A stretch of 47,400 nt of DNA from Azonexus sp. (GTDB lineage Bacteria; Pseudomonadota; Gammaproteobacteria; Burkholderiales; Rhodocyclaceae), in contig JAGOBB010000018.1 of the NCBI GenBank assembly GCA_017983615.1, positions 1 to 47,400 on the forward strand, read 5' to 3'. Shown one piece after another: positions 41,234-47,400 of this stretch; positions within the stretch are counted from its first letter, which is position 1, and the number at the start of each line of letters is the position of its first letter. Below the pieces are notes generated by a model. That model was not told the DNA's origin. It saw only the letters and a list, made by a program, of their open reading frames with translations, and searched no databases. The translations under genes and the position numbers were made by a program.

Positions 41234-41730
41234 GTGAAGACACCGTCCTGTCTCACGGCGCTGCCTGTGGGCGTGACGCGGCGCTGTTCGATGCCATATC
41301 GGACCTTGCCGAAACGATGCGCTGGCCTCTACGTGCCTTCGAGCATCAGGGCGATCGGGTCGTGGTCGCCGGATTGGCCGACGATGCCGTGTTCGAACAG
41401 CTGGTCTGGATACGCGATGCGGCTGGTAGCAACCTGCGCTGCCTGCTGATCGTCCGCGGCGCTGTGCCGGCGGAGCGTCAGGCGGCGGTGTTCGAACTTT
41501 GTGCCCGCGTCAACGACGGCCTGATCCACGGCTGCCTGGAATACGATTTTACTGACCGGACGCTGGGCTTCCGCGACTCGACCGAACTTGCCGACATCCC
41601 CCCCGCTGCCGCCGTGGACCGGACGACGGCCCGGCTGCTGACTCTGGGCAGCCGCTACGCCGATGCCATCGGCCGGGTGCTGTCGGGTGAGCCACCCGGT
41701 GAGGCGGTAGGGGCTGCAGAGCGGGGGTAG
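41230..41730 (+). CDS. YbjN-like small partner of the effector
   Basis: 166 residues overlapping the effector end by 4 bp (ATGA). The pattern ISDLAETMRWPLRAFEHQGDR, then LRCLLIVRGAVPAERQAAVFELCARVNDGLIHGCLEYDFTDRTLGF-type resembles YbjN/TIR-like T3SS-chaperone folds with an alpha/beta/alpha core. Such folds act as effector chaperones in several secretion systems. Translational coupling to the effector fits a chaperone or immunity role, but neither is shown by sequence alone. Confidence 0.55.
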   Translation: MSEDTVLSHGAACGRDAALFDAISDLAETMRWPLRAFEHQGDRVVVAGLADDAVFEQLVWIRDAAGSNLRCLLIVRGAVPAERQAAVFELCARVNDGLIHGCLEYDFTDRTLGFRDSTELADIPPAAAVDRTTARLLTLGSRYADAIGRVLSGEPPGEAVGAAERG

Positions 41731-42034
41731 TTGCGCGGCAAGTGGCCAATGGGGCGTTTCTCGAGCATGCGCCGTATATCGGCATTGGGCAGGCAAATGC
41801 TACGGTCGGCCCGAAAAAAGCGGCAAAAACCAAAACGGCAGTCGCGGCACTCGGCGGGGGGGATCATCCGGCAATGGTCGGCAGGCGATTTGCCGATTGC
41901 GCTTCGTGTGGAGCGCCGCCGCATAGTGGCCCGAGTTTTCCGACGAGAAACCGGGAGGGAGCGATGACAAGTGCCGGGGGAATCTGACATGATGGACGTT
42001 TGTCCCAAACCTAAAAGAAACCGGTCAGGATACG
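41731..42034 (+). other. Intergenic region with a dispersed repeat
   Basis: About 300 bp without a credible gene between the eCIS block and the WcbI gene. It contains the repeat at 41794-41836 and a Gly/Cys-rich GC stretch after it. The region before 42035 (TCAGGATACG) gives a weak ribosome site for the WcbI gene; no clear terminator or promoter was found. Confidence 0.5.
41794..41836 (+). repeat. Dispersed ATGCTACGG repeat after the eCIS block
   Basis: CAAATGCTACGGTCGGCCCG, hexa-A, GCGGC, then AAAAACCAAAAC. It shares the preceding GGGCAGG with the copy at 46102, extending the recognisable unit to the left; CGGGC and GCCCG could pair across the core. Confidence 0.9.
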
Positions 42035-43039
42035 ATGCAACCAGTTGTCATTTTCTATACGAATTGCCAGGGGCAGGGGCTGATCAAACTTCTGGCCGGG
42101 CATCCGGCGTTCGTGGATCACGAACTGGTATTCCTGACGGCTTGGCAACATGTTCGCCCGAGCGCGGAACAGATCGCGCGCTGCCAGGTGCTGATTTACC
42201 AGAACTCCTTTGGCACCCCGGACTTTCTCGATGAACTGCCGGCAGAGGCGACCCGGATAGTCATTCCGCTGATCACCTGCGCCTTCCTGTGGCCCTTCAC
42301 CTTCGACCGGCCGAACGAACCGGTGGGTTGGCGTTTTCCGTACGGGGATCGGCAACTGATCGCGAGAATGAAAGGCGACGTTGCTCCGGAGGCCGCGGCG
42401 ACGGAATACTATGCCCAGGATTTTGGCCGGCAGATGAACCTCAATCGCCTGCTCGACCTGGAGTTCCAGAAGTGGGAGAAGTATGACAAGGAAAGCGACG
42501 TGCGGCTGGGCGCCTTCCTGAAGGACCGTATTTTCAGTCATCGCCTGTTCTTTACGCCGGATCACCCGACCGACGTCGTCATGATCGAACTGGCCAACCA
42601 GCTGCTCGACAAGCTCGAATTGCCGCGGCTGGATATCGCCGAACGACCGGAGCACCAGAATGCGCTGGCCGGGACCGAAGTGCCGGTCCATCCTTCGATC
42701 ATCCGGCATTTCGCGATCCCCTATCTTGCGGCGAATCACCCATATCCGCTGTGGGGTGGGTCCAAAGCCCTCGATACGCTGGGTTTCTACACCAGCTATT
42801 GCCGGGCGCTGGGCGCGCCCTCGATGGATGAAGCCTTGCGGGAAGCAGTCACCGCGATCTACAACCATGACGAGGCATCGGCCATGAACATCTGCACCCT
42901 GATCGGCCTGCGCTACCCGCAGCACCCGGGAGCCATGATCGTTTTGGCCCTGATTTCAGCGCTCAATGGACAACGCGAGATGGCTTGCCAGCTGTTCATC
43001 AATGCACTTCCCGCCAGCGAAGAATCGAGTCAAGCCTAG
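42035..43039 (+). CDS. WcbI-like polysaccharide biosynthesis enzyme
   Basis: 334 residues. The N-terminus VVIFYTNCQGQGLIKLLAGHPAF carries the NCQ motif of WcbI-type putative acetyltransferases of capsule gene clusters. It continues through FGTPDFLDELPAEATRIVIP and the NHPYPLWGG region. The C-terminal ~100 residues are helical and TPR-like. No membrane segment. The exact substrate is unknown. It is 2 bp ahead of the acyl-AMP ligase gene, so the three genes to 46066 look like one operon. Confidence 0.7.
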   Translation: MQPVVIFYTNCQGQGLIKLLAGHPAFVDHELVFLTAWQHVRPSAEQIARCQVLIYQNSFGTPDFLDELPAEATRIVIPLITCAFLWPFTFDRPNEPVGWRFPYGDRQLIARMKGDVAPEAAATEYYAQDFGRQMNLNRLLDLEFQKWEKYDKESDVRLGAFLKDRIFSHRLFFTPDHPTDVVMIELANQLLDKLELPRLDIAERPEHQNALAGTEVPVHPSIIRHFAIPYLAANHPYPLWGGSKALDTLGFYTSYCRALGAPSMDEALREAVTAIYNHDEASAMNICTLIGLRYPQHPGAMIVLALISALNGQREMACQLFINALPASEESSQA

Positions 43040-43041
43040 CA

Positions 43042-44706
43042 ATGGCGATCATGGGGACGCTGTGTCAGGTCGTTGAGGAGCGGGCTCTTCGCGATCCGGG
43101 CAAAGTCTTTTGCCGTCTCCAGAAAGCTGGCGGCGAACAGGTCATCACCTATGGCGACCTCCTCGAGAAGGCCTCGCTTTATGGCGGGGCGTACCAGGAG
43201 CTTGGCATCGATCGGGGCGCAAACATCTTCATCCAGCTGAGTCTGGGCGAGGACCTCGTCTATTCGTTCGTCGGTGCGATGCTGGGCGGCTATATCCCGT
43301 CCTTCGTGGCGCCGCCCGGAGATCGCCAGGAACCGTCCCATTACTGGAAGCAGTTGCTTCATCAATGTCAGCGCGTCGAGGGGGCTCGGCTGCTGACCTC
43401 GCCCGACCTGGCCGGGCAGGTCAGCGCGATGCTGGGCGATACCGGCGTCACGATTTGGGCGACCGATACTGTCCGGGCGCATTTCCAGCCTGCATCGCAG
43501 CCCTCTGTGGCTCCGGATGAAGTCGCCCTGTTGCAGCACAGTTCCGGCACAACCGGCTCGCGCAAGGGCGTGGCCCTGTCGCATCGCGCCATCCTCGATC
43601 AGATCGGGCGATACGCACAGGTGCTCTCGCTCGATGCCAACGATGTCGTGGTCAGTTGGTTGCCGCTTTATCACGACATGGGTCTGATTTCGAGCTTCCT
43701 GCTCCCCCTGGTGACCGGGACGCCGTTGGTCCTGCTCGATCCCTTCGAGTGGGTCGCCGCACCCTGGACGCTGTTGAGCGCCATCTCCACCCACCGTGGA
43801 ACCCTGACCTGGCTGCCGAATTTCGCCTTTCACTTCCTGGCCAGAATGCCGCTGGACCCAAGCCTGAAATTCGATCTGTCGTCCATGAAGGCCTTCATCA
43901 ATTGCTCCGAACCCTGCAAGGCGGAAGCCTTCGACGCTTTCGCCGGACGTTTCGGGCCATTCGGTGTGACCCGGGAGCAACTGCAAATTTCCTACGCCAT
44001 GGCCGAGGCGGTCTTTGCCGTGACGCAAACGCCGATTGGCAAGGCGCAGCAGCCCTTGCCGGTATCGGCCAGCCGCCTGCGCGAAGGCCGGTTGCAGACC
44101 GGGCCGGCGCCTGAGGATCGTCTCGATCTGATGTCCGTCGGCAGGCCTGTGGCCGGCGTGGAAATCAGGATACTGGATGAAGCCGGGCAGGACCTGCCCG
44201 CCGGCGCCGTTGGTGAAATCGCCCTGGCGGCGCCCTATCTGTTCGACGGCTATTACCGGGAGCCGGCACTGACCGCCGCTGCCATCCGCGATGGTTTTTA
44301 TCTGACTGGCGATCTGGGCGCTTTGTTCGACGGCAGCCTGTATGTCACGGGCCGGAAGAAAGACCTGATTATCGTCAATGGCAAGAATTACTATGCCCAC
44401 GATATCGAAGAAGTCACCGCTCAGGTGGCGGGCGTGAAACCCGGTCGATGCGTCGCGTTTGGTCTGCCCAACGCGGCGATGGGGAGCGAGTGCATCCATG
44501 TGGTCGCCGAGTCGGAGGCGCCCGAGGAACAGTTCATCCACATTGGCCGGGAAATCAAGAAGACGCTGCAGCAACAAATGGGCTTGCTGATCGCCCAAGC
44601 CAAGGTCGTACCGCCCAAGTGGCTGATCAAGACAACGAGCGGCAAGGTTTCCCGCTGGGGAAACCGCGAAAAATACCTGGGGGCCACCAAGGCCCAAGTT
44701 TCCTGA
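43042..44706 (+). CDS. Fatty-acyl-AMP ligase-like adenylating enzyme
   Basis: 554 residues from ATG 43042 (MAIMGTLCQVVEERALRDPG). ANL-superfamily motifs are present: the phosphate loop QHSSGTTGSRKG (165-176), WLPLYHDMGLISSF (FAAL-specific A4-like), YAMAEAVFAVTQ, YLTGDLGAL, TGRKKDLIIVNGKNYY and the C-terminal catalytic Lys in TTSGKVSRW. The LPLYHDMGL and GRKKDLIIVNGKNYY wording is typical of fatty-acyl-AMP ligases that load an acyl-carrier protein rather than CoA. The carrier is probably the ACP domain of the protein encoded next. Upstream M codons in frame lie inside the WcbI gene. Confidence 0.85.
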   Translation: MAIMGTLCQVVEERALRDPGKVFCRLQKAGGEQVITYGDLLEKASLYGGAYQELGIDRGANIFIQLSLGEDLVYSFVGAMLGGYIPSFVAPPGDRQEPSHYWKQLLHQCQRVEGARLLTSPDLAGQVSAMLGDTGVTIWATDTVRAHFQPASQPSVAPDEVALLQHSSGTTGSRKGVALSHRAILDQIGRYAQVLSLDANDVVVSWLPLYHDMGLISSFLLPLVTGTPLVLLDPFEWVAAPWTLLSAISTHRGTLTWLPNFAFHFLARMPLDPSLKFDLSSMKAFINCSEPCKAEAFDAFAGRFGPFGVTREQLQISYAMAEAVFAVTQTPIGKAQQPLPVSASRLREGRLQTGPAPEDRLDLMSVGRPVAGVEIRILDEAGQDLPAGAVGEIALAAPYLFDGYYREPALTAAAIRDGFYLTGDLGALFDGSLYVTGRKKDLIIVNGKNYYAHDIEEVTAQVAGVKPGRCVAFGLPNAAMGSECIHVVAESEAPEEQFIHIGREIKKTLQQQMGLLIAQAKVVPPKWLIKTTSGKVSRWGNREKYLGATKAQVS

Positions 44707-44716
44707 AAGTACGAAG

Positions 44717-46066
44717 ATGACCCTCTACGCCAAGTTGCAAGACGTGATGCGCAATGTATTCATGGAACCGACACTGGAAATCGGACCGGAGACGACCGCA
44801 CTGGACGTCCCCGGCTGGGATTCCTTGTCGCACACCCTGTTGATCCTGGAAATGGAGGCGGCGTTCGGGGTGCACATCGACCCGGACAAGGTTGCTCTCT
44901 GCAACAACATCGGGGAGCTGGTCGAGTACATCGAATCGCTCAAGGTACCGAGCGTAGACGACCTGACGCGTCACGTAATGGTGGATTCCGGCGGCCGCCA
45001 GTACCAGGTCGACCTGCTGCAGTCGGTGCGATTCAATACCCTGATCGTGGAGATCACCAGCCGCTGCAATCTGCGCTGCATCTTCTGTCCGAAAGCGATC
45101 AAGGACAACGAGAAGGTTCCGGGCAGGGATGTGGACATGGACGAAGCGACTCTGGCCAGCACCCTGCGCTTTGCCCGCCAGGCCAGTCCGGCCATTGCCT
45201 CGCTGGTTGGCGTCGGCGAGACCACGTTCCGGGACGACTGGAAGGAGGTCTGCCAGCACTTTTTCAACCTGGGCATGGCCTGCATCATCAACTCCAACTT
45301 CGGCCGCCTTTACTCGGAGGCTGACCTGGATGCCCTGCTGAAGTTTGCCAATATCACCATCAGCATCGAATCCGCGGATATCGAGCTGCAAAAGAAACTC
45401 AGGAAAGCAGTCGACCTGAAGGTCATCCTGACCAACATCATCGCCTTGCGCAGCAGGGCGAGGCTCAAGGGCGTGCGGCTGCCCCGCCTGACGGTCAATT
45501 GCACGGTCTCCGACCGGAACGTCATGGGCGTCAAGGAACTGGCCGCCTTCTGCGCCGAACTCGGGATCAATCAGTTGAATCTGAGCAGCCTGTACGAGAT
45601 CGACGAATTGAAAGACAGCCAGATGCGTTCCATCGAGCATCTTGAGCCAGCCGAACGGGGTGAGGCGCGCAAGGTCCTGGAGGGGACGCAGCAGGTTCTG
45701 AAGGGCTCATCGACGCAACTCTGCGTCCAGCCGCGGCTGCTCCAGCTTTACAACGGAGCCTCCGAAGAAGGCCCCAGGGATGGCCTGACCCGGGTCTGCA
45801 TGCAGCCATGGACGGCCTACACCGTGGGCGCCGACGGCCAGGTTTTCCCCTGCTGTGTTACCGCCGAATCTTTCGCCAAGATCGACGAACCCATGGATGC
45901 CCTGCTGAACGGCAAGGCCATTCGAAGGCTCCGGGCGCAACTGCTGGACGGCGATTTGCCCACGATGTGCCAGGCTTGCAGCAATGCGCCCTTGGGTTCA
46001 AAAGACGATCTGGCCAGGACGGTCGTTGCCGAAGCGCTGAATTCCGGCAAATTGATGCCGGCTTAG
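44717..46066 (+). CDS. Acyl-carrier domain fused to radical SAM/SPASM enzyme
   Basis: 449 residues. The first ~80 form an acyl-carrier domain with the phosphopantetheine Ser36 in VPGWDSLSH and a following AAFGVHIDPDKVALCNNIGEL helix. Then EITSRCNLRCIFCPK gives the radical-SAM 4Fe-4S Cys C117, C121, C124. The C-terminal SPASM-like part (CMQPWTAYTVG at 361, FPCC at 379-380, CQAC at 418-421) can hold auxiliary clusters. The carrier fused in one chain to a radical-SAM domain suggests that the enzyme modifies an acyl or aminoacyl group loaded by the ligase next door. Start ATG 44717 follows GTACGAAG. Confidence 0.85.
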   Translation: MTLYAKLQDVMRNVFMEPTLEIGPETTALDVPGWDSLSHTLLILEMEAAFGVHIDPDKVALCNNIGELVEYIESLKVPSVDDLTRHVMVDSGGRQYQVDLLQSVRFNTLIVEITSRCNLRCIFCPKAIKDNEKVPGRDVDMDEATLASTLRFARQASPAIASLVGVGETTFRDDWKEVCQHFFNLGMACIINSNFGRLYSEADLDALLKFANITISIESADIELQKKLRKAVDLKVILTNIIALRSRARLKGVRLPRLTVNCTVSDRNVMGVKELAAFCAELGINQLNLSSLYEIDELKDSQMRSIEHLEPAERGEARKVLEGTQQVLKGSSTQLCVQPRLLQLYNGASEEGPRDGLTRVCMQPWTAYTVGADGQVFPCCVTAESFAKIDEPMDALLNGKAIRRLRAQLLDGDLPTMCQACSNAPLGSKDDLARTVVAEALNSGKLMPA

Positions 46067-46101
46067 GCGCCGTTTGTGCCGAAAAGCGGCCTCGGGCAGG
46101 C

Positions 46102-46143
46102 AAATGCTACGGTCGGCCCGAAAAATGGGCAAAAATTGAAATA
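46102..46143 (+). repeat. Dispersed ATGCTACGG repeat after the radical-SAM gene
   Basis: AAATGCTACGGTCGGCCCG, AAAAATGGGC, then AAAAATTGAAAT. The stem is GCCC..GGGC here instead of GGCC..GGCC in other copies, a co-varying change that supports a real hairpin. Confidence 0.9.
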
Positions 46144-46265
46144 GATGGCGATGATATTGACGTGGGCATAATTTTCGATTCACACTGCCTCGTCAGGAAA
46201 CGTCGCCCGGAAATGCGGCGTTCCTGTCCCTTTGGATGAATTCACTCGTTTGAGGAGATAGGGCA

Positions 46266-46520
46266 ATGAACAAGCAAATGCTATTGCTGGCGGCCACATT
46301 GTTGGCCTTCTCGACGGCGTCCTTCGCGGCGGACACGGCGGCTGCCGGTGCCAGCGACAAGGGCGCCGCCGCGGCGGACACCGCCAAACCGCCGGCGGAA
46401 GCTTCCGGCTCCAAGGCCAGACGGCCGACTGTTCCGGAAACCGCGAAGGACAGGGAGAACAAGAAGAAATGCCGCAGCCTGGGCGGCACCTGGCAGTTGG
46501 GACATTGCAACGTCGGCTGA
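46266..46520 (+). CDS. Small secreted Ala-rich protein with two cysteines
   Basis: 84 residues with a good ribosome site (GAGGAGATAGGGCA). A signal peptide (MNKQMLLLAATLLAFSTASFA, cleavage after SFA near residue 21) is followed by an Ala/Lys/Pro-rich tail and a KCRSLGGTWQLGHC motif whose two Cys could form a disulfide. The CxxLGGxW...C pattern recurs in small periplasmic proteins. Function unknown. Confidence 0.7.
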   Translation: MNKQMLLLAATLLAFSTASFAADTAAAGASDKGAAAADTAKPPAEASGSKARRPTVPETAKDRENKKKCRSLGGTWQLGHCNVG

Positions 46521-46537
46521 TGCCCCGGATGCGCGGC

Positions 46538-46701
46538 TAGTGGTCTGCTTCGTAATTGGCGGGACAAAATAAAAACGCCGGATTTGTGTTCCTGGGTAGG
46601 CGCGAACCGGAGCGATAGCCGACGCTATCGCGAGGATGAGCAACAACGCCAGGGACGCAAAGACAAGTTTTCATGTTCCGTTAATTGCGAAGCAGACCAC
46701 T
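46538..46701 (-). mobile_element. 164-bp MITE-like element, second copy, opposite orientation
   Basis: Termini TAGTGGTCTGCTTCGTAATT (46538-46557) and AATTGCGAAGCAGACCACT (46683-46701) are inverted repeats close to those at 37976-38140. The inside reads as the reverse complement of the other copy: ACAAATCCGGCGTTTT and its hairpin and CTTGTCTTTGCGTCC appear on the other strand. The left end begins shortly after the small secreted gene's stop and the right end abuts the stop codon of the TolA-like gene. Confidence 0.85.
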
Positions 46702-46707
46702 GGCGCA

Positions 46708-47400
46708 TCAATAGAGGCGGATGGCCATGTCGAAGTGCCAGGTCCGGCGAATCTCGATGACGTCGTAGTCGCGGGCCAGTCCCGGTTGAAACGGCTGGTA
46801 CGGGGTCTGATCCAGCACGATGCGTCGGATGGCCTCGTCGATGGCGGGAGCGCCACTCGAGCGGACAAAGGTCACCGATTCCACGGAGCCGTCGCTGCGG
46901 ATGGCGACGGTGACCATCGGGGCCGTATACGGTTGCTTCAACAGCTCACGCACACGCTCAAAGCTCGTGTTGAGCTGGATTCGCCGGCTCCATGCTTCCG
47001 CGTAAAGGAGCATCTCGGCGTTGGAGTCCGTACGTCCGAACAGCCTGCCTCGGCGCAATAGACTGGCGGAGGGCGAGCGACGTTGTGCCTCCTCCTGGGC
47101 CGCGCGACGGGCGGCCTCTTCGTCCAGCTGACGCCCCATCGCTCGCCGCGATGCATCTCTCCTCCTGGCATCCTCCTCGCGTTCTGCTGCCTGTCGAGCA
47201 GCCTCCTGACGAGCAGCCTCCTGTCGAGCAGCCTCCTGTCGAGCAGCCTCCTGTCGAGCAGCTTCCTGTCGAGCAGCTTCCTGTCGAGCAGCTTCCTGTC
47301 GGGCGGCTTCCTGACGAGCAGCTTCCTGTCGGGCAGCTTCCTGTCGGGCGGCGTCCTGACGAGCAGCTTCCTGTCGGGCGGCGTCCTGACGAGCGGCTTC
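46708..47400 (-). CDS. TolA/TonB-like protein with (E/D)AARQ repeats (partial)
   Basis: The frame is open to the right window edge, so the N-terminus is missing; at least 230 codons are present. The C-terminal ~90 residues (VTVAIRSDGSVESVTFVRSSGAPAIDEAIRRIV) are a TonB/TolA C-terminal domain that contacts outer-membrane partners. Before it, an Arg/Glu/Ala-rich segment leads into many pentapeptide units EAARQ, an extended helix spanning the periplasm like that of TolA. The stop TGA at 46708-46710 lies 7 bp from a MITE end. Confidence 0.75.
   Translation of the reverse strand, partial: EAARQDAARQEAARQDAARQEAARQEAARQEAARQEAARQEAARQEAARQEAARQEAARQEAARQEAARQAAEREEDARRRDASRRAMGRQLDEEAARRAAQEEAQRRSPSASLLRRGRLFGRTDSNAEMLLYAEAWSRRIQLNTSFERVRELLKQPYTAPMVTVAIRSDGSVESVTFVRSSGAPAIDEAIRRIVLDQTPYQPFQPGLARDYDVIEIRRTWHFDMAIRLY
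47190..47400 (-). repeat. 15-bp tandem repeat coding for (E/D)AARQ
   Basis: At least 13 head-to-tail units of the form GAAGCTGCTCGACAG (minus strand), with codon-level variation (GAG/GAA/GAC, CGT/CGA/CGC). The array continues past the window edge. It encodes the helical spacer of the TolA-like protein and is prone to length change. Confidence 0.85.

Noticed and set aside
18821-41730. Prophage or T6SS
   Set aside because: No terminase, portal, capsid or integrase, and no TssJLM membrane complex; DUF4255, DUF5908, AAA+ and CIS_TMP are eCIS hallmarks.
46538-46701. Small gene on the plus strand across the second MITE
   Set aside because: The short frame here is the palindromic element, not a protein.
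47190-47400. CRISPR array
   Set aside because: 15-bp units without spacers that code in frame for EAARQ.

Overview
The window is high-GC DNA with Shine-Dalgarno led, tightly packed genes. The Calvin-cycle set fbp-prkB-tkt-gap-fba-rpe, with a divergent CbbY-like phosphatase, points to an autotrophic betaproteobacterium. A Rhodocyclales relative such as the Dechloromonas/Azonexus/Accumulibacter group is my inference from gene style; no rRNA or marker phylogeny is present.

Layout. 1-254: what looks like the non-coding right end of an IS1111/IS110-type element. 260-1482: a small membrane protein and the HAD phosphatase (minus strand). 1663-8903: the plus-strand cbb cluster; RuBisCO, pgk and cbbR are not in the window. 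8972-9577: an HNH nuclease with a LOTUS-like tail. 9712-18210: a minus-strand block of four genes: a multi-pass membrane protein with a TIR-like Rossmann tail (interrupted by an in-frame amber codon), an M15 peptidase, an 1805-residue protein with two alpha/beta-hydrolase modules plus a CHAT protease, and a metacaspase. 18821-41730: a divergently transcribed, essentially complete extracellular/cytoplasmic contractile injection system (eCIS): DUF4255 cap protein, sheath, two tube proteins, DUF5908, LysM hub, spike, PAAR, gp25, two large baseplate proteins, a 924-residue unknown in the tail-fibre slot, tape measure, AAA+ ATPase, then a DUF4157 effector and a YbjN-like partner. No capsid, portal or terminase gene and no T6SS membrane complex is present, so this is neither a prophage nor a T6SS. 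42035-46066: a three-gene cassette of WcbI-like enzyme, fatty-acyl-AMP ligase and a radical-SAM/SPASM enzyme with a fused acyl-carrier domain. 46266-47400: a small secreted protein and the C-terminal part of a TolA/TonB-like protein with (E/D)AARQ repeats.

How the genes may work together. The shared 610-bp intergenic region between the metacaspase and the first eCIS gene, with two protease families, two lipase folds, a peptidoglycan peptidase and a membrane protein facing the injection machine, suggests one functional unit. My inference is a contractile-injection/regulated-cell-death locus in which cytoplasmic particles and caspase/CHAT/lipase/lysin enzymes cooperate in lysis or defence.

Repeats. 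At least ten copies of a ~40-bp motif with core AATGCTACGGTCGGC followed by a small hairpin and two A-rich tracts are scattered through the window. Several lie inside reading frames (tkt, tape measure, baseplate, membrane protein) and one forms the end of the phosphatase gene. Two ~165-bp palindromic MITE-like elements (37976-38140 and 46538-46701) lie in opposite orientation; one separates the eCIS ATPase from its effector gene.
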